The notes: generated from the sequence alone by a model not told the origin. 45,771 nt of DNA from Hyphococcus sp. (GCA_028285645.1 JANQOV010000026.1:1-45771); one strand, 5' to 3'; positions 1 through 10,801 are shown, counted from the first letter of the stretch. A program made the numbers and translations.

Positions 1-722
1 ATGAGCTCCGCCAGCATTGACGCCATTGGCGCATTTTCCGGCAATAAGGTTTCAAGTCGTCGCCAGTTCTTCAATGCTGTTTCTTGATCGCCACGGTCGC
101 GCGCGGCAACGCCGAGGTAAAACAAAGCAAGCGGCGCATCGGGCGCCAGTTCGCTCAACCGGGTCAGCGCCCTCTCCGTTTCTTCGTCCACAGCGCCGCC
201 TGGCCCCGTGCGTGCTGCGACCAAAGCCGCAGCGTAGTTGCGCCAGTCTTCGGCTGTCGCCGCCTTATCCCGGGTGACTAATTCGCGATAGGCTGCGGCG
301 CTTTCACCCGCGTTGTTTAGGACAGCATAAGATCGCCCCAGCATGCGCCATCCCTCAATGTCCTCTGGATTTTCGGTAAGGCGCGCTTTCAGCCCCTCCA
401 CCATTGAGGTGATCATCGCTAGCCGCTCTTCATCGGGCATTGAAGCGATCGCAGCCGCCGCGTCTTCTGGAGACGGCTCCGCATTGACCACAAACTCTTT
501 CGACAGGCTCTCCGGCGCGCCGACAAAATAATAGATCGACGCGGCAAAAACCGGTGCGGCGACGAGACTGGTAATCGCCGCTAGGCGCATTGCCTTGCCT
601 TCAGGCGGCAACGTTGCGCTTTCGTCATCGATAGACTTTCCCTTAGCCCGCCAAAGCGGATAGCCGATAACGCCGACAATGATCAGAGAAAGAAAGAGCA
701 ATAGCGACAGAAAAAGCAGCAC
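1..722 (-). CDS. ccmI: Cytochrome c maturation protein CcmI (partial, runs off left edge)
   Basis: The reading frame opens with GTG at 722, directly after the ccmH stop codon (TAA then GTG), so no earlier in-frame start is possible. It stays open to the window edge, giving about 240 residues. The N-terminus is a hydrophobic segment (residues about 2-20) followed by YPLWRAK. A second membrane segment lies near residues 48-65, then a helical TPR-like region. This is the CcmI layout: an inner-membrane protein whose periplasmic TPR part holds apocytochrome c and passes it to the CcmF/H haem ligation complex. The position as last gene after ccmF-ccmG-ccmH supports the call. The C-terminal part of the TPR domain lies outside the window. 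Confidence 0.85.
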   Translation of the reverse strand, partial: MLLFLSLLLFLSLIIVGVIGYPLWRAKGKSIDDESATLPPEGKAMRLAAITSLVAAPVFAASIYYFVGAPESLSKEFVVNAEPSPEDAAAAIASMPDEERLAMITSMVEGLKARLTENPEDIEGWRMLGRSYAVLNNAGESAAAYRELVTRDKAATAEDWRNYAAALVAARTGPGGAVDEETERALTRLSELAPDAPLALFYLGVAARDRGDQETALKNWRRLETLLPENAPMASMLAEL

Positions 723-1166
723 TTAGGGATTTTCCGGATTGTCTCTGTTTGATGCGGTAGTTGTCAGGGCTTGATGCTCACGCATATTCCGAAAATAAAA
801 GAAAGCAAACGCCGCGGCGCCGGCAAAGGCGAGCAACGGCGTCGCCCACAATAGCAAGGTTTCAGCTTTCACCGCAGGTTTCAGGAGCACATAGTCGCCA
901 TAGCGGTCAGTGACATAAGCAAACACTTCCGCGTCGCTGTCGCCGGCGACAAGGCGCTCGCGCACAATGATGCGCAAATCTTTGGCTAGCGGCGCGGCGC
1001 TATCATCAATGCTCTCGCTTTGGCAAGTTACGCATCGTAACTCTCGACTGATTGCTCGCGCACGTTCTTCGAGCGCTGGATCGTCCAGGATTTCATCGGG
1101 TTCAACAGCCGCCCGCGCAAACGTCAGCGCCGACAAAGCCAGCAGCACCAGCATGAGACGCATCAC
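723..1166 (-). CDS. ccmH: Cytochrome c maturation protein CcmH (CcmL type)
   Basis: A protein of about 147 residues with an N-terminal signal peptide, the motif LRCVTCQS near residues 43-50, and one C-terminal membrane segment near residues 103-125. The CxxC pair in LRCxxCQ is the hallmark of CcmH, which reduces or holds the haem-binding cysteines of apocytochrome c during haem ligation with CcmF and CcmI. The start may be GTG at 1166, which lies 8 nt after a GAGGAG ribosome site and overlaps the ccmG stop by 4 bp, or ATG at 1163. The single-domain size matches CcmH of alphaproteobacteria rather than the longer CcmH-CcmI fusion of E. coli. Confidence 0.93.
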   Translation of the reverse strand: MMRLMLVLLALSALTFARAAVEPDEILDDPALEERARAISRELRCVTCQSESIDDSAAPLAKDLRIIVRERLVAGDSDAEVFAYVTDRYGDYVLLKPAVKAETLLLWATPLLAFAGAAAFAFFYFRNMREHQALTTTASNRDNPENP

Positions 1167-1693
1167 GATTTCAGCTCCTCAATGATGGGTTTGATGTCCT
1201 CCTCCCAGGTTTGCGGTGTGATCGGTCCGACCTGTTTGTAACGAATGCGGCCCTCAGCATCGATAACGAAAGTTTCCGGCGCACCGGTAACGCCGAACTC
1301 TATCGCAACACGTCCATCTGCATCATCGCCCACGCTGTTGTAAGGATCGCCCCATTGATTGAGCCAGGCGGCGCCGTCGCCGGGTTTATCTTTCCAGTTG
1401 ACGCCGTAAATGGGAATGTCGCCTTCAGCGGCAAGCTCCATCAGCACAGGATGCTCGATACGGCAGCCGACGCACCAGGACGCGAAGACGTTCACCAACG
1501 AGACTTCGCCCTTCAAATCCACCGTAGACAGACCTTTCTCTACGCCTTGGATGGCCGGCAACGAGAATTCCGGCACGGGTTTGTCAAGAAGCGCAGTTGG
1601 GATTCGTGATGGATCACGGGTCAGGCCGACGGCGAAATACGCGGCGATCGCGACAAAGACCAAAAGTGGCGCGATGAAGGTGAACCGTTTCAT
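1163..1693 (-). CDS. ccmG: Thiol:disulfide interchange protein CcmG/DsbE
   Basis: I chose ATG at 1693 because it makes a 4-bp ATGA overlap with the ccmF stop. The frame stays open upstream, but those codons lie inside ccmF and lack a CcmG-like sequence. The 176-residue protein has an N-terminal membrane anchor (residues about 5-23), then a thioredoxin fold with the active site WCVGC, the CcmG-typical YGVNWKDKPGDG stretch and the cis-proline region GVTGAPETF. CcmG is a periplasmic thioredoxin that keeps apocytochrome cysteines, or CcmH, reduced. The family and the operon position agree. Confidence 0.95.
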   Translation of the reverse strand: MKRFTFIAPLLVFVAIAAYFAVGLTRDPSRIPTALLDKPVPEFSLPAIQGVEKGLSTVDLKGEVSLVNVFASWCVGCRIEHPVLMELAAEGDIPIYGVNWKDKPGDGAAWLNQWGDPYNSVGDDADGRVAIEFGVTGAPETFVIDAEGRIRYKQVGPITPQTWEEDIKPIIEELKS

Positions 1694-3663
1694 GCCGGTG
1701 CTTTCACTGTCGCTTTGGAAGCTGCTGACGCTTGTTGACGGCGGCGGCGTGGAACTGCGGCGACAGCGCCGCCAAGGGTAATAACGCCGGATCCAATCCA
1801 CATCCAGACCGCGAAGGGGTTATAAAATGCGCGCACCACCTGCCCGCGTTCGGGATGGCGTTCGCCGACGGTGAGGTAAAGATCGCCTTTAAGGCTGGTC
1901 CAAATGCCAGCCTCTGTGGTCTGCATGCCGCGTACTGGATAATAGCGGCGCTCGGACGACAGCGCCCGCAGCATGCGTTCCTCTCGCATCACCGTGAACG
2001 TCGCTGTTTCTGCAATGAAATTCGGTCCTTCGCGCTCGATGATGGCGTCGAGCCGTACATCATAACCACCGATCACCACGCGTTCTTCAGGCTGCATAAA
2101 CACAACTTTCTCGCTGCGCCATAAACCGGCGCCAAGAATGCCGATCAGCACAATAGCGACCCCAAGATGCGCGAGGCTCATGCCCACATAGGATCGCGGC
2201 AGCGCGCCGATATTGGCAAGGGCGCCGCCGATACTGTTCGCCCGCACATTGATACGCCGTAAGAAGTCGATGATTGTTCCGGCGCCCGCCCAAACCGCGA
2301 GACCGGCGCCGACTGCTGCTGTTGCGTGTTTCGGCCAGGCGATGAATAGCGCTAACGCGAATACTGCTAGCGCCGCCAAGCCCGCAGGCCATAGCCTTCG
2401 CAACGCGCCGCTGATGTCTCCGTTCTTCCAGCCAAGCGCCGCCGCCGGTGCAATGACGAGAAACAGGATGAGCCCGATCGGCCGGAACACTGCGTTGAAG
2501 TATGGCGCCCCGACGGAAATGCGCTGTCCTGTAAGGACGTCGATAAACAACGGATAGAACGTGCCTACAAACACAGTAACGCAAGCGGTGCTCATCAGAA
2601 TATTGTTGAAGAGGATCGCCCCTTCTCGGCTGACCGGTGAAAATGCTGCGGTTGATTTCAAAAGCGGCGCGCGCAGAGCGAACACCAAAAGCGAACCGCC
2701 AATCGCGGCGCCGAGAATGGCAAGAATAAACACGCCTCGCGTCGGATCGACGGCGAAGGCGTGAACGGAGGTCAAAATCCCGGACCGCACCAGGAATGTG
2801 CCGACAAGGCTTAAGGAAAAGGCAAGGATCGCCAGCAACACCGTCCAGACTTTCAGGCCATCTCGCTTTTCAAGCACCCGCACCGAATGCAAGAAGGCGG
2901 TCCCCGCCAGCCACGGCATGAAGGATGCGTTTTCAACCGGATCCCAAGCCCAAAATCCGCCCCAGCCAAGTTCGTAATAAGCCCACCAGCTTCCGAGCGC
3001 GATGCCGATGGTCAAGAACACCCAGGCGGCAAGCGCCCAGGGTCTAACGGCGCGGGCCCAATCCGCATCGATCTTACCGCGCAGCAGCCCGGCGACGGCG
3101 AAAGAAAAGACGACCGAATAGCCGACATAACCGAGATACAAAAACGGCGGGTGGATGATGAGGCCCGGGTCCTGCAACAACGGATTCAAATCCATGCCGT
3201 CCGCGGGCGCCGGAAACACTCGCGCAAAGGGATTAGAAGTAAAGATGATAAAGGCGAGAAACGCCGCCGCCACGGCGCCTTGCACGGCAAGCGTCTTTGC
3301 TTTCAATTTGGCGTCTTCATTGCGCACGCCGGCCAGCGCTGCGCCAAACAGCGCTAGGATCAACACCCAAAGCAACATCGACCCTTCATGATTGCCCCAG
3401 ACGCCGGTTAATTTGTAGACGAATGGTTTTGCCGTGTGGGAATTCTGGACCACATTCAGCACCGAGAAGTCCGACGTAGCATGGGCGATGGTCAGGAGGA
3501 TGAAGGCAAGGAGGACAAGCCCCAATTGTGCAATGCTGGCGCTTGCCGCTGTCGCCGCCAGCGCCTGGTCCCGGCCAAGCACGCCGGCGAAGGGAAAAAC
3601 CGCCTGGTAGATCGCCGCCATCAATGCAGCGACCAGTGCAAAATTGCCCACCTCAGGGATCAT
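1690..3663 (-). CDS. ccmF: Haem lyase subunit CcmF
   Basis: This 657-residue polytopic membrane protein has the usual CcmF length. The tryptophan-rich WWD domain spans residues about 226-251 (WWAYYELGWGGFWAWDPVEN), and conserved segments surround it (NHEGSMLLWV near 91, HPPFLYLGYVG near 171). CcmF takes haem from CcmE and, with CcmH and CcmI, ligates it to apocytochrome c in the periplasm. A GGAGG lies about 13 nt before the ATG, a loose spacing. The gene is first in the ccmF-G-H-I run. hutF ends 92 bp upstream on the same strand, and no ccmE lies between them, so the haem chaperone CcmE must be encoded elsewhere. Confidence 0.97.
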   Translation of the reverse strand: MIPEVGNFALVAALMAAIYQAVFPFAGVLGRDQALAATAASASIAQLGLVLLAFILLTIAHATSDFSVLNVVQNSHTAKPFVYKLTGVWGNHEGSMLLWVLILALFGAALAGVRNEDAKLKAKTLAVQGAVAAAFLAFIIFTSNPFARVFPAPADGMDLNPLLQDPGLIIHPPFLYLGYVGYSVVFSFAVAGLLRGKIDADWARAVRPWALAAWVFLTIGIALGSWWAYYELGWGGFWAWDPVENASFMPWLAGTAFLHSVRVLEKRDGLKVWTVLLAILAFSLSLVGTFLVRSGILTSVHAFAVDPTRGVFILAILGAAIGGSLLVFALRAPLLKSTAAFSPVSREGAILFNNILMSTACVTVFVGTFYPLFIDVLTGQRISVGAPYFNAVFRPIGLILFLVIAPAAALGWKNGDISGALRRLWPAGLAALAVFALALFIAWPKHATAAVGAGLAVWAGAGTIIDFLRRINVRANSIGGALANIGALPRSYVGMSLAHLGVAIVLIGILGAGLWRSEKVVFMQPEERVVIGGYDVRLDAIIEREGPNFIAETATFTVMREERMLRALSSERRYYPVRGMQTTEAGIWTSLKGDLYLTVGERHPERGQVVRAFYNPFAVWMWIGSGVITLGGAVAAVPRRRRQQASAASKATVKAPA

Positions 3664-3755
3664 CGGTTAGAACGCCTCCAAAACATGACATCCTTATGCC
3701 TGAACCGGGCCCCCACAACAAAGAGACAGTCCGCCGCGGCGCTACTGCGATGGAT

Positions 3756-5114
3756 TTAGGCAGTCAATCGCGCTAACGCCAGACGGTAGGGCCCTATCGC
3801 CGCTTGACGGTGTTTATGAACCCGATTTTTGACCACATGCCGACCGGCTGACCATACATCGGCAACGCAAGTCCTATCGCCGCCCAAAATCCAGCCATTA
3901 AGCCAGTCATCCCCGGCGCGGCCGATGAGCGAAGGATGATCCGGATCAAGGGAAATGATGTCCGCCCGAGCGCCGGGGGTCATGCCGCTGCTTCCATGTC
4001 CCAGCGCCTGCGCGCCGCCGGCGACCGCGCTGTCGAAGAGCGTCCGACCATTAGCTCGCCCAGCGCCTGCCAGTTTCAACCGGCTGTGATCCCGAAGGCG
4101 TTGGCTGACCTCAAGCAGGCGCAGTTCCTCGGCAGCATCGATCCTGATGTGACTGTCGGAGCCGACACCCCACCGTCCGCCAGCGGCGTGGTATTCGACG
4201 CCGTTGAAAATCCCGTCGCCAAGATTGGCTTCGGTTGTCGGGCAAAGCCCCGCTACGGCGCCGCTCGCGGCAAGATTTTGGGTTTCCGCGTCGGTCATGT
4301 GCGTGGCGTGAACAAGGCACCAACGCGTATCGACCTGCAGCTGGTCGAGCAGCCATTCGACGGGCCGCGCACCCGACCACGCAACGCAGGCGTCGACTTC
4401 TTTTTCCTGCTCGGCGATATGGATATGAACCGGGCCGTCAGTTGTCGCTGCAAGCACCGCCGACAGCATTTCCGGCGAAACCGCCCGTAGGGAATGCGGC
4501 GCAATCCCGACATTCATTTCTGAGCTATCTGCCGCCAACTCACGACAACGAACGACGAGTTTTAGAAAAGAGTCCGCGTCATGACGAAATCGCAATTGTG
4601 CGCCCACGAGGAGTTTTGCGCCGAAGTCGCCATAAGCATAGAGCACAGGTAGCAGCGTTAACCCAATCCCCGATACGCGCGCCGCCTCGATAACCTGCAC
4701 CGTCATTTCACCGACGTCGTCATAAGCACGCCCATCAGGCCGGTGATGCACATAGTGAAACTCGCCGACGCTTGTGTAGCCCGCTTCCAGCATCTCGATA
4801 TACGCCATAGTGGCGATGGCGTTGAGATCGTCCGGCGTCAGGCGCTCAACAAAGCGATACATCACCTCCCGCCAGGACCAGAAATCATCATCGTCTTTGC
4901 CCCGCCACTCGCCAAGGCCGGCGAACGCCCGCTGAAACGCATGCGAATGCAGATTGCCAATTCCCGGTACGGCAACCGCCCCATCGAACGAAGCCCCTTG
5001 CGGCGGCGTATTCGCAGTTGCGGAAACGATGCGGCCATCGGCGCCAATCTCGACAGTGACGTTTTCCGCCCACCCGTCGGGCAACAAGGCGTTCTTGAAA
5101 AACAGTTTGCTCAT
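3756..5114 (-). CDS. hutF: Formimidoylglutamate deiminase HutF
   Basis: A 452-residue amidohydrolase-superfamily protein with the metal-binding motif HSH at residues 56-58 (GNLHSHAFQRAF). Further metal and catalytic motifs follow: IHIAEQEKEV, LVHATHMTD and GVGSDSHI. The sequence around HAFQRAFAG and DDDDFWSWREVMY is characteristic of HutF, which deiminates N-formimino-L-glutamate to N-formyl-L-glutamate and ammonia. It diverges from hutIHGU across a 74-bp gap, which fits the five-step histidine route where HutF feeds HutG. The ATG at 5114 has only a weak ribosome site. The same strand continues into ccmF 92 bp later with no clear terminator. Confidence 0.95.
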   Translation of the reverse strand: MSKLFFKNALLPDGWAENVTVEIGADGRIVSATANTPPQGASFDGAVAVPGIGNLHSHAFQRAFAGLGEWRGKDDDDFWSWREVMYRFVERLTPDDLNAIATMAYIEMLEAGYTSVGEFHYVHHRPDGRAYDDVGEMTVQVIEAARVSGIGLTLLPVLYAYGDFGAKLLVGAQLRFRHDADSFLKLVVRCRELAADSSEMNVGIAPHSLRAVSPEMLSAVLAATTDGPVHIHIAEQEKEVDACVAWSGARPVEWLLDQLQVDTRWCLVHATHMTDAETQNLAASGAVAGLCPTTEANLGDGIFNGVEYHAAGGRWGVGSDSHIRIDAAEELRLLEVSQRLRDHSRLKLAGAGRANGRTLFDSAVAGGAQALGHGSSGMTPGARADIISLDPDHPSLIGRAGDDWLNGWILGGDRTCVADVWSAGRHVVKNRVHKHRQAAIGPYRLALARLTA

Positions 5115-5188
5115 CTAACGGCGCCTGATAGCTTCCGCCGCATGTATAGGGGCGCTCGCCAGCGAATGGAATTGTGGAGGGATGCAGC
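5115..5188. promoter_or_regulatory. Divergent hutF / hutI control region
   Basis: Only 74 bp separate the two divergent hut transcription units, so both promoters must lie here or in the flanking coding DNA. The clear element is the hutI ribosome site GGAGG at 5176-5180, 8 nt before ATG 5189. No convincing -35/-10 pair or HutC-type palindrome was found by eye, and no hut regulator gene is in the window. Confidence 0.45.
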
Positions 5189-6388
5189 ATGACGGCGGAC
5201 ACCGTCTTTGCTAACGCCCGCGTTGCGACCTTGAACGGCAAGACCCCTTATGGGCTGATCGATGATAGCGCGGTCGCCGTCGTGGGAGACAAAATCTCCT
5301 GGGTGGGCCCGCGAACTGCGGCGCCGGCGGCAAAAGAGACTGTCGATTGCGAAGGCGGCCTGATCACCCCCGGCCTCATCGATTGCCACACCCACCTCGT
5401 CTATGGCGGCAACCGCGCCCGGGAATTTGAAGCGCGCCTTAAGGGCGCGAGCTATGAGGAAATCGCCAAAGCCGGCGGCGGAATCATCTCCACCGTCAAG
5501 GCGACCCGCACCGCCAGTGAAGATGATCTTGTAGCATCGGCGCTTATACGCCTTGACCGCCTCATCGCCGAGGGCGTGACGACGATCGAAATAAAATCCG
5601 GCTACGGGCTAGACGTTGAGACTGAACTCAAAATGCTGCGCGTAGCGCGGCGTCTTGCAGGGGAACGTCCTGTTGATATTCAGACGACCTTTCTCGGCGC
5701 CCATGCCGTCCCGCCGGAATATACGGGGCGCGCCGACGCCTATATCGATCACGTCTGCAATGACATGCTGCCCGCCGCAAAAGCGGAGGGCTTGGTTGAT
5801 GCGGTGGACGGCTTTTGCGAAGGCGTCGGCTTTTCGCCGAAGCAAATCGAGCAGGTGTTTATGAAAGCCCGCGACCTCGACTTGCCTGTGAAGTTACACG
5901 CAGAGCAACTTTCCGATCTTGGCGGCGCCAAGCTGGCGGCGCGCTATGGCGCGCTTTCCGCCGATCACCTGGAATATCTTGCGCCCGATGATGTCGGCGC
6001 ATTGGCGGATGCAGGAACCGTCGCGGTGTTGCTGCCCGGAGCCTTTTATTATTTGCGGGAGACAAAGCTGCCGCCCATTGACGCGCTGCGTGCGGCCGGC
6101 GTTCCCATGGCTGTTGCGACGGATGCGAACCCCGGCACGTCGCCAATGACGTCGATAATCTTAGCAATGAATATGGCGTGTACGTTGTTTCGGCTCACCC
6201 CGGAAGAAGCGATTGCCGGCGCAACGCGGGAGGCGGCTCGGGCGCTCGGCTTGCAGGAAAGTCACGGAGCGATTATTCCGGGAAAAGCCGCTAATCTGGC
6301 TGTCTGGCGGGCGGAGCACCCTGCCGAACTTGCCTATCATATCGGCGATAACCTGTTGAAATTCCGAGTCTATAAAGGCAAAATATGA
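5189..6388 (+). CDS. hutI: Imidazolonepropionase HutI
   Basis: I chose ATG 5189 because GGAGG sits 8 nt upstream; the in-frame GTG at 5174 precedes and overlaps that site. The 399-residue protein is an amidohydrolase with HTH at residues 67-69 ([16 protein letters not shown]), the HutI-specific [29 protein letters not shown] and [10 protein letters not shown]. It hydrolyses imidazolone-5-propionate to N-formimino-L-glutamate, the third step of histidine breakdown. It heads hutI-H-G-U and overlaps hutH by ATGA. Confidence 0.97.
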   Translation: MTADTVFANARVATLNGKTPYGLIDDSAVAVVGDKISWVGPRTAAPAAKETVDCEGGLITPGLIDCHTHLVYGGNRAREFEARLKGASYEEIAKAGGGIISTVKATRTASEDDLVASALIRLDRLIAEGVTTIEIKSGYGLDVETELKMLRVARRLAGERPVDIQTTFLGAHAVPPEYTGRADAYIDHVCNDMLPAAKAEGLVDAVDGFCEGVGFSPKQIEQVFMKARDLDLPVKLHAEQLSDLGGAKLAARYGALSADHLEYLAPDDVGALADAGTVAVLLPGAFYYLRETKLPPIDALRAAGVPMAVATDANPGTSPMTSIILAMNMACTLFRLTPEEAIAGATREAARALGLQESHGAIIPGKAANLAVWRAEHPAELAYHIGDNLLKFRVYKGKI

Positions 6389-7923
6389 CGGTTTACCTGA
6401 AGCCCGGCGCTGTTTCCCTGGCGAATCTTGAAGCACTGTACAGAGACCAACATCCAGCAGCGCTTGACCCCGCATGTGAAAGCGCCATCAAGGCTTCTGC
6501 AGATATCCTCGCCAAAGCGGCCACAGGCGAGGCGCCGGTTTATGGCGTCAACACAGGCTTCGGAAAACTCGCCAACAAGCGTATCGATTCAAAAGACATT
6601 GAAACCTTGCAGCGCAATTTGATTTTGTCTCACAGCGCCGGCGTTGGCGATCCGATCGAGCCCGCCGTGATGCGTCTCATTATGGCGCTGAAACTAATTT
6701 CACTTGGTCGCGGCGTATCGGGTGTGCGCCTCGACACTATTCGTCATCTCGAAAAAATGTTGGCAAACGACGTCGTACCAGTTGCGCCGTCGCAAGGATC
6801 GGTCGGCGCATCGGGTGATCTGGCGCCCCTCGCGCATATGGCGGCGGCGATGATCGGCGAAGGCGAAGCCTGGTTCCGAGGCGATCGCATGCCGGCGGCG
6901 AATGCGTTGGCGGCGGCGCGGATGAATCCCATCGTATTGGGCCCCAAGGAAGGGCTTGGTCTTATCAATGGCACGCAAGTCTCAACGGCGCTTGCGCTGG
7001 TCGGCTTGTTTGACGCTTGGCGCGCCGCCCGTTCTGCTCTGATTACCGGCGCGCTTTCAACAGACGCTGCCATGGGCTCTGCAGCGCCGTTTCGTACAGA
7101 GATTCAATCCGTGCGCGGCCATCAGGGTCAGATCGATGCTGCGGTGTTTTTGCGGGCGATCATGGACGGTTCCAAGATTCGCGAAAGCCACCGCATTGAT
7201 GATAACCGCGTACAGGATCCCTATTGCATTCGCTGCCAGCCACAGGTGATGGGCGCGTGCATCGATCTTTTGCGCCAAGCCGGCAGGACTCTTGAAATCG
7301 AGGCCAACGCCGCCACCGACAATCCGCTGGTGTTCGAGGACGGCTCTATTATCTCCGGCGGTAATTTTCACGCAGAGCCAGTCGCGTTTGCGGCGGATCA
7401 GATCGCCCTTGCAGTCGCCGAAGTTGGGTCGATCGCCCAGCGCCGCATTGCGCTAATGGTCGACCCGACATTGAGTTATGGCTTGCCGGCGTTTTTGTCG
7501 CCTGATCCCGGCGTTAACTCCGGTTTCATGATCGCGGAAGTCACCTCTGCTGCACTGATGTCCGAAAACAAACAACGGGCTGCGCCCTCCTCTATCGATT
7601 CAACGCCAACCTCCTGCAATCAGGAAGATCATGTTTCCATGGCCTGCCATGGCGCGCGCCGGCTTGGCTCCATGAACAAAAACCTATCGCAGATTGTCGG
7701 GATCGAATTGTTGACAGGCGCGCAAGGGATCTGGCTGCGTGCGCCGCTCGAAACCAGCAATCCCTTGAAAGATGTTATCGCCCTGTTGCGCGAAACCGTT
7801 CCGGCATTGGAAAGTGATCGCTATATGGCGGATGATTTGGCCGCCGCTGGCGAATTGGTGCGCGAGGGTAAGCTCGTTGACGTAATCGGCAATGTTGCAA
7901 CGCTTGATTGGCGTATTGGGTGA
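6385..7923 (+). CDS. hutH: Histidine ammonia-lyase HutH
   Basis: A 512-residue protein of the standard family length. The Ala-Ser-Gly triad at residues 142-144 ([15 protein letters not shown]) cyclises to the MIO cofactor. Other family blocks are [25 protein letters not shown] and the glutamine-rich loop near residues 390-415. It removes ammonia from L-histidine to give urocanate, the first step of the pathway. It overlaps hutI by 4 bp, and hutG starts at its stop codon (TGATG), so translation is probably coupled. Confidence 0.98.
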   Translation: MTVYLKPGAVSLANLEALYRDQHPAALDPACESAIKASADILAKAATGEAPVYGVNTGFGKLANKRIDSKDIETLQRNLILSHSAGVGDPIEPAVMRLIMALKLISLGRGVSGVRLDTIRHLEKMLANDVVPVAPSQGSVGASGDLAPLAHMAAAMIGEGEAWFRGDRMPAANALAAARMNPIVLGPKEGLGLINGTQVSTALALVGLFDAWRAARSALITGALSTDAAMGSAAPFRTEIQSVRGHQGQIDAAVFLRAIMDGSKIRESHRIDDNRVQDPYCIRCQPQVMGACIDLLRQAGRTLEIEANAATDNPLVFEDGSIISGGNFHAEPVAFAADQIALAVAEVGSIAQRRIALMVDPTLSYGLPAFLSPDPGVNSGFMIAEVTSAALMSENKQRAAPSSIDSTPTSCNQEDHVSMACHGARRLGSMNKNLSQIVGIELLTGAQGIWLRAPLETSNPLKDVIALLRETVPALESDRYMADDLAAAGELVREGKLVDVIGNVATLDWRIG

Positions 7924-8732
7924 TGGAAGCGCCGGTCACTGTCACCGAGGGCGACAGCCCGCTGATATTGGCGACGCCCCATGCGGGAACATTCATTCCG
8001 ACTGAAATTCAAACTAGGCTTAATGAAACAGGACGCGTACTAGCGGATACAGACTGGCATGTGGACCGCCTCTATGAAGGGCTGGCGCCTGACGCGACCT
8101 TCATCAAAGCAAACTTTCATCGCTACGTTATCGATGCAAACCGATCGCCTGACGATGAACTTCTCTATCCCGGACAGAATACGACTAGCCTTGTTCCGCT
8201 GACCGACTTTGACGGCGATCCGATCTGGAATGATGACGCTCAACCGAATACCGCAGAAATTGAAGAACGCCGCAAAAAATTTCATGCGCCGTATCATGCG
8301 GAAATCGAGCGCGCGATCGCCCGCACAAAAGAAACACATGGCGTTGTGGTTCTTTATGACTGTCACTCAATCCGCTCGCATATTCCCTATCTTTTTGAAG
8401 GCGAATTGCCCGCGTTGAATATCGGCACAAATAGCGGCGCAAGTTGTCATCCGCGGATTGGGCAGCTTGCTTATGAAGTTGCGGCGTCATCGCCATACTC
8501 CACCGTGCTCAATGGCCGCTTCAAAGGGGGCTGGACCACCCGCCATTATGGCGACCCGGCGAACAATGTTCACGCAATCCAAATAGAAATCGCGCAGCGG
8601 ACCTACATGACTGAAGCACCGCCGTGGAATTTTGACGCGGCGAAAGCAAAAACGTTGCGACCGCGGCTCAAAAGAATTTTCGAAGTGATCAAAGATGAAG
8701 CGCTCGAACTCGCGATGGAGCAGAAACAATGA
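7923..8732 (+). CDS. hutG: N-formylglutamate deformylase HutG
   Basis: The frame is open from a TTG at 7908, but ATG 7923 overlaps the hutH stop as TGATG and gives the expected N-terminus, so I use it (269 residues). The N-formylglutamate amidohydrolase fold is recognisable from [39 protein letters not shown] and the late GGWTTRHYG. It cleaves N-formyl-L-glutamate to glutamate and formate, the last step after HutF. This is a different family from the arginase-like formiminoglutamase also called HutG. It overlaps hutU by ATGA. Confidence 0.95.
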   Translation: MEAPVTVTEGDSPLILATPHAGTFIPTEIQTRLNETGRVLADTDWHVDRLYEGLAPDATFIKANFHRYVIDANRSPDDELLYPGQNTTSLVPLTDFDGDPIWNDDAQPNTAEIEERRKKFHAPYHAEIERAIARTKETHGVVVLYDCHSIRSHIPYLFEGELPALNIGTNSGASCHPRIGQLAYEVAASSPYSTVLNGRFKGGWTTRHYGDPANNVHAIQIEIAQRTYMTEAPPWNFDAAKAKTLRPRLKRIFEVIKDEALELAMEQKQ

Positions 8733-10408
8733 CCGATCCCCGAAAAAATGCCCGTACCGTTCGCGCTCCTCATGGATCCGAGATTACGGCCAAGAGCTGG
8801 CTCACTGAAGCGCCCATGCGCATGTTGATGAACAACCTCGATCCGGATGTGGCGGAAAATCCGCACGAACTGGTTGTCTATGGCGGCATCGGTCGCGCGG
8901 CGCGCACCTGGGATGATTTCGACCGTATTGTCGAGACATTGAAAACGCTCGGGGATGACGAAACGCTCTGCGTGCAGTCAGGCAAACCGGTAGGTGTTTT
9001 CAAAACCCACAAAGACGCGCCGCGCGTGCTGATCGCCAATTCCAATCTCGTACCGCATTGGGCGGATTGGGAACATTTCAACGAGCTTGATCGGAAGGGG
9101 CTAATGATGTACGGCCAGATGACGGCTGGCTCGTGGATTTACATCGGCAGTCAGGGCATTGTTCAGGGTACGTATGAGACCTTCAAAGAGGCGGGCCGCC
9201 AACATTATGACGGCGACCTGAAAGGAAAATGGATTTTGACGGCGGGCTTAGGCGGCATGGGCGGCGCGCAGCCTCTCGCGGCTGTGTTAGCCGGCGGCTG
9301 TTGCGTTGCTGTTGAGTGCGACGAAACCCGCATCGATTTCCGCCAGCGCACCAAATATGTAGACGAAAAAGCAACTTCGCTTGAAGAAGCGCTGGCGCTG
9401 ATCGAGTGCTGGACCAAGGCCGGCGAAGCCAAGTCCGTCGGCCTCCTCGGTAACGCCGCCGATATTTTCCCGGAAATTTATGAGCGCGCCAAAGACAATC
9501 CTGCGGCGCGACCCGACATCGTAACTGATCAAACTTCAGCCCACGATCCGGTTAACGGCTATCTGCCCCAAGGCTGGACCGTCGCCGAATGGCGGGATAA
9601 GCGCGAGACGGCGCCTGATGAAGTTGAACGCGCGGCGCGGAAGTCAATGAAGGTCCATGTTGAAGCCATGGTCGGCTTCTGGGATGCAGGCGTGCCGACC
9701 CTCGATTACGGCAACAACATTCGCCAGGTTGCAAAGGAAGAAGGACTTGAAAACGCGTTTGCATTTCCCGGTTTTGTCCCGGCTTACGTGCGCCCGTTGT
9801 TTTGCCGCGGGATTGGACCTTTCCGTTGGGCTGCCCTCTCAGGCGACCCGGAAGACATTTATAAAACCGATGCGAAGGTCAAAGAACTGATCCCTGACGA
9901 TTCGCATCTTCACAACTGGCTCGACATGGCCCGCGAGCGCATCGCCTTTCAGGGATTGCCGGCGCGCATCTGCTGGGTGGGTCTCGGTCAACGGCACCGC
10001 CTTGGTCTTGCGTTCAACGAGATGGTAAATTCAGGTGAACTTTCCGCACCCGTCGTAATCGGCCGGGATCACCTTGATTCAGGCTCCGTCGCCTCGCCTA
10101 ACCGCGAGACCGAAGCCATGAAGGACGGTTCTGATGCGGTCTCGGACTGGCCGCTGTTAAACGCCCTCCTTAACACCGCATCGGGCGCTACCTGGGTGTC
10201 GCTCCACCATGGCGGCGGCGTCGGCATGGGCTTTTCGCAACATGCGGGCATGGTGATCGTTGCAGACGGCAGCGATGAAGCGGCGCGTCGCTTGGAACGG
10301 GTGCTGTGGAACGACCCGGCAAGCGGGGTGATGCGCCATGCAGATGCGGGCTATGAGATCGCCAGAGATTGCGCCCGCGAAAACGGGCTTAACTTGCCCA
10401 GCCTCTGA
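8729..10408 (+). CDS. hutU: Urocanate hydratase HutU
   Basis: A 559-residue protein matching the urocanase family along its length: [40 protein letters not shown] (NAD-binding glycine loop), [16 protein letters not shown] and the region [17 protein letters not shown] with the conserved cysteine. It converts urocanate to imidazolone propionate using tightly bound NAD+, the second step of the pathway. It is last in the operon, and no hairpin terminator is obvious after the stop. Confidence 0.98.
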   Translation: MTDPRKNARTVRAPHGSEITAKSWLTEAPMRMLMNNLDPDVAENPHELVVYGGIGRAARTWDDFDRIVETLKTLGDDETLCVQSGKPVGVFKTHKDAPRVLIANSNLVPHWADWEHFNELDRKGLMMYGQMTAGSWIYIGSQGIVQGTYETFKEAGRQHYDGDLKGKWILTAGLGGMGGAQPLAAVLAGGCCVAVECDETRIDFRQRTKYVDEKATSLEEALALIECWTKAGEAKSVGLLGNAADIFPEIYERAKDNPAARPDIVTDQTSAHDPVNGYLPQGWTVAEWRDKRETAPDEVERAARKSMKVHVEAMVGFWDAGVPTLDYGNNIRQVAKEEGLENAFAFPGFVPAYVRPLFCRGIGPFRWAALSGDPEDIYKTDAKVKELIPDDSHLHNWLDMARERIAFQGLPARICWVGLGQRHRLGLAFNEMVNSGELSAPVVIGRDHLDSGSVASPNRETEAMKDGSDAVSDWPLLNALLNTASGATWVSLHHGGGVGMGFSQHAGMVIVADGSDEAARRLERVLWNDPASGVMRHADAGYEIARDCARENGLNLPSL

Positions 10409-10801
10409 ATGCGGCCTTCCCGCTAACTATTTGTTTTCATGGCTTGATTGTCACAAAATTGAGATAGAATTTGAAACACGCGGAGTTTTTCGCTAAATAT
10501 CTGGATGCGAACCAAAGTAGCGCGCCTAAGACGAGAAAAACGTCCGTTTCAGATCACGATTGAAGCGCGGCGGCGCAAACCGGGGAATGCTTTAGCGTCG
10601 AGAAAAATGACGCCACATGGCGCGCCATCGCAACCCACGGGAGCGGCCCGTCCGCCGAGTAAAACGGCGTATTGGCGCTTCGTTTCGCACGAGTTCAAAC
10701 ATTATTGACCTTTCGAATTCGTTCTCCGCTCATGTGAGCAGAACTGTTTTCGCAATGCGTCTTTTCGAACAAGCGTGAAAAAGATCCGAAGAGGATTAGC
10801 C
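10409..10801. other. 393-bp non-coding gap between hutU and panB
   Basis: I see no convincing gene. A 67-codon frame at 10505-10708 is arginine/lysine-rich and has no ribosome site. A perfect 12-bp palindrome (ATGGCGCGCCAT) lies at 10617-10628. The stretch 10430-10500 is AT-richer than its surroundings and could hold the panB promoter, but no -35/-10 pair has good spacing. The panB ribosome site (GAAGAGGA) lies near 10789-10796. Confidence 0.4.

Noticed and set aside
5115-5188. HutC-like operator between hutF and hutI
   Set aside because: Only a loose ATGTATAG fragment is present; no symmetrical partner was found.
10505-10708. 67-codon plus-strand ORF between hutU and panB
   Set aside because: It has no ribosome site, is unusually rich in Arg, Lys and Pro, and resembles random translation of GC-rich DNA.
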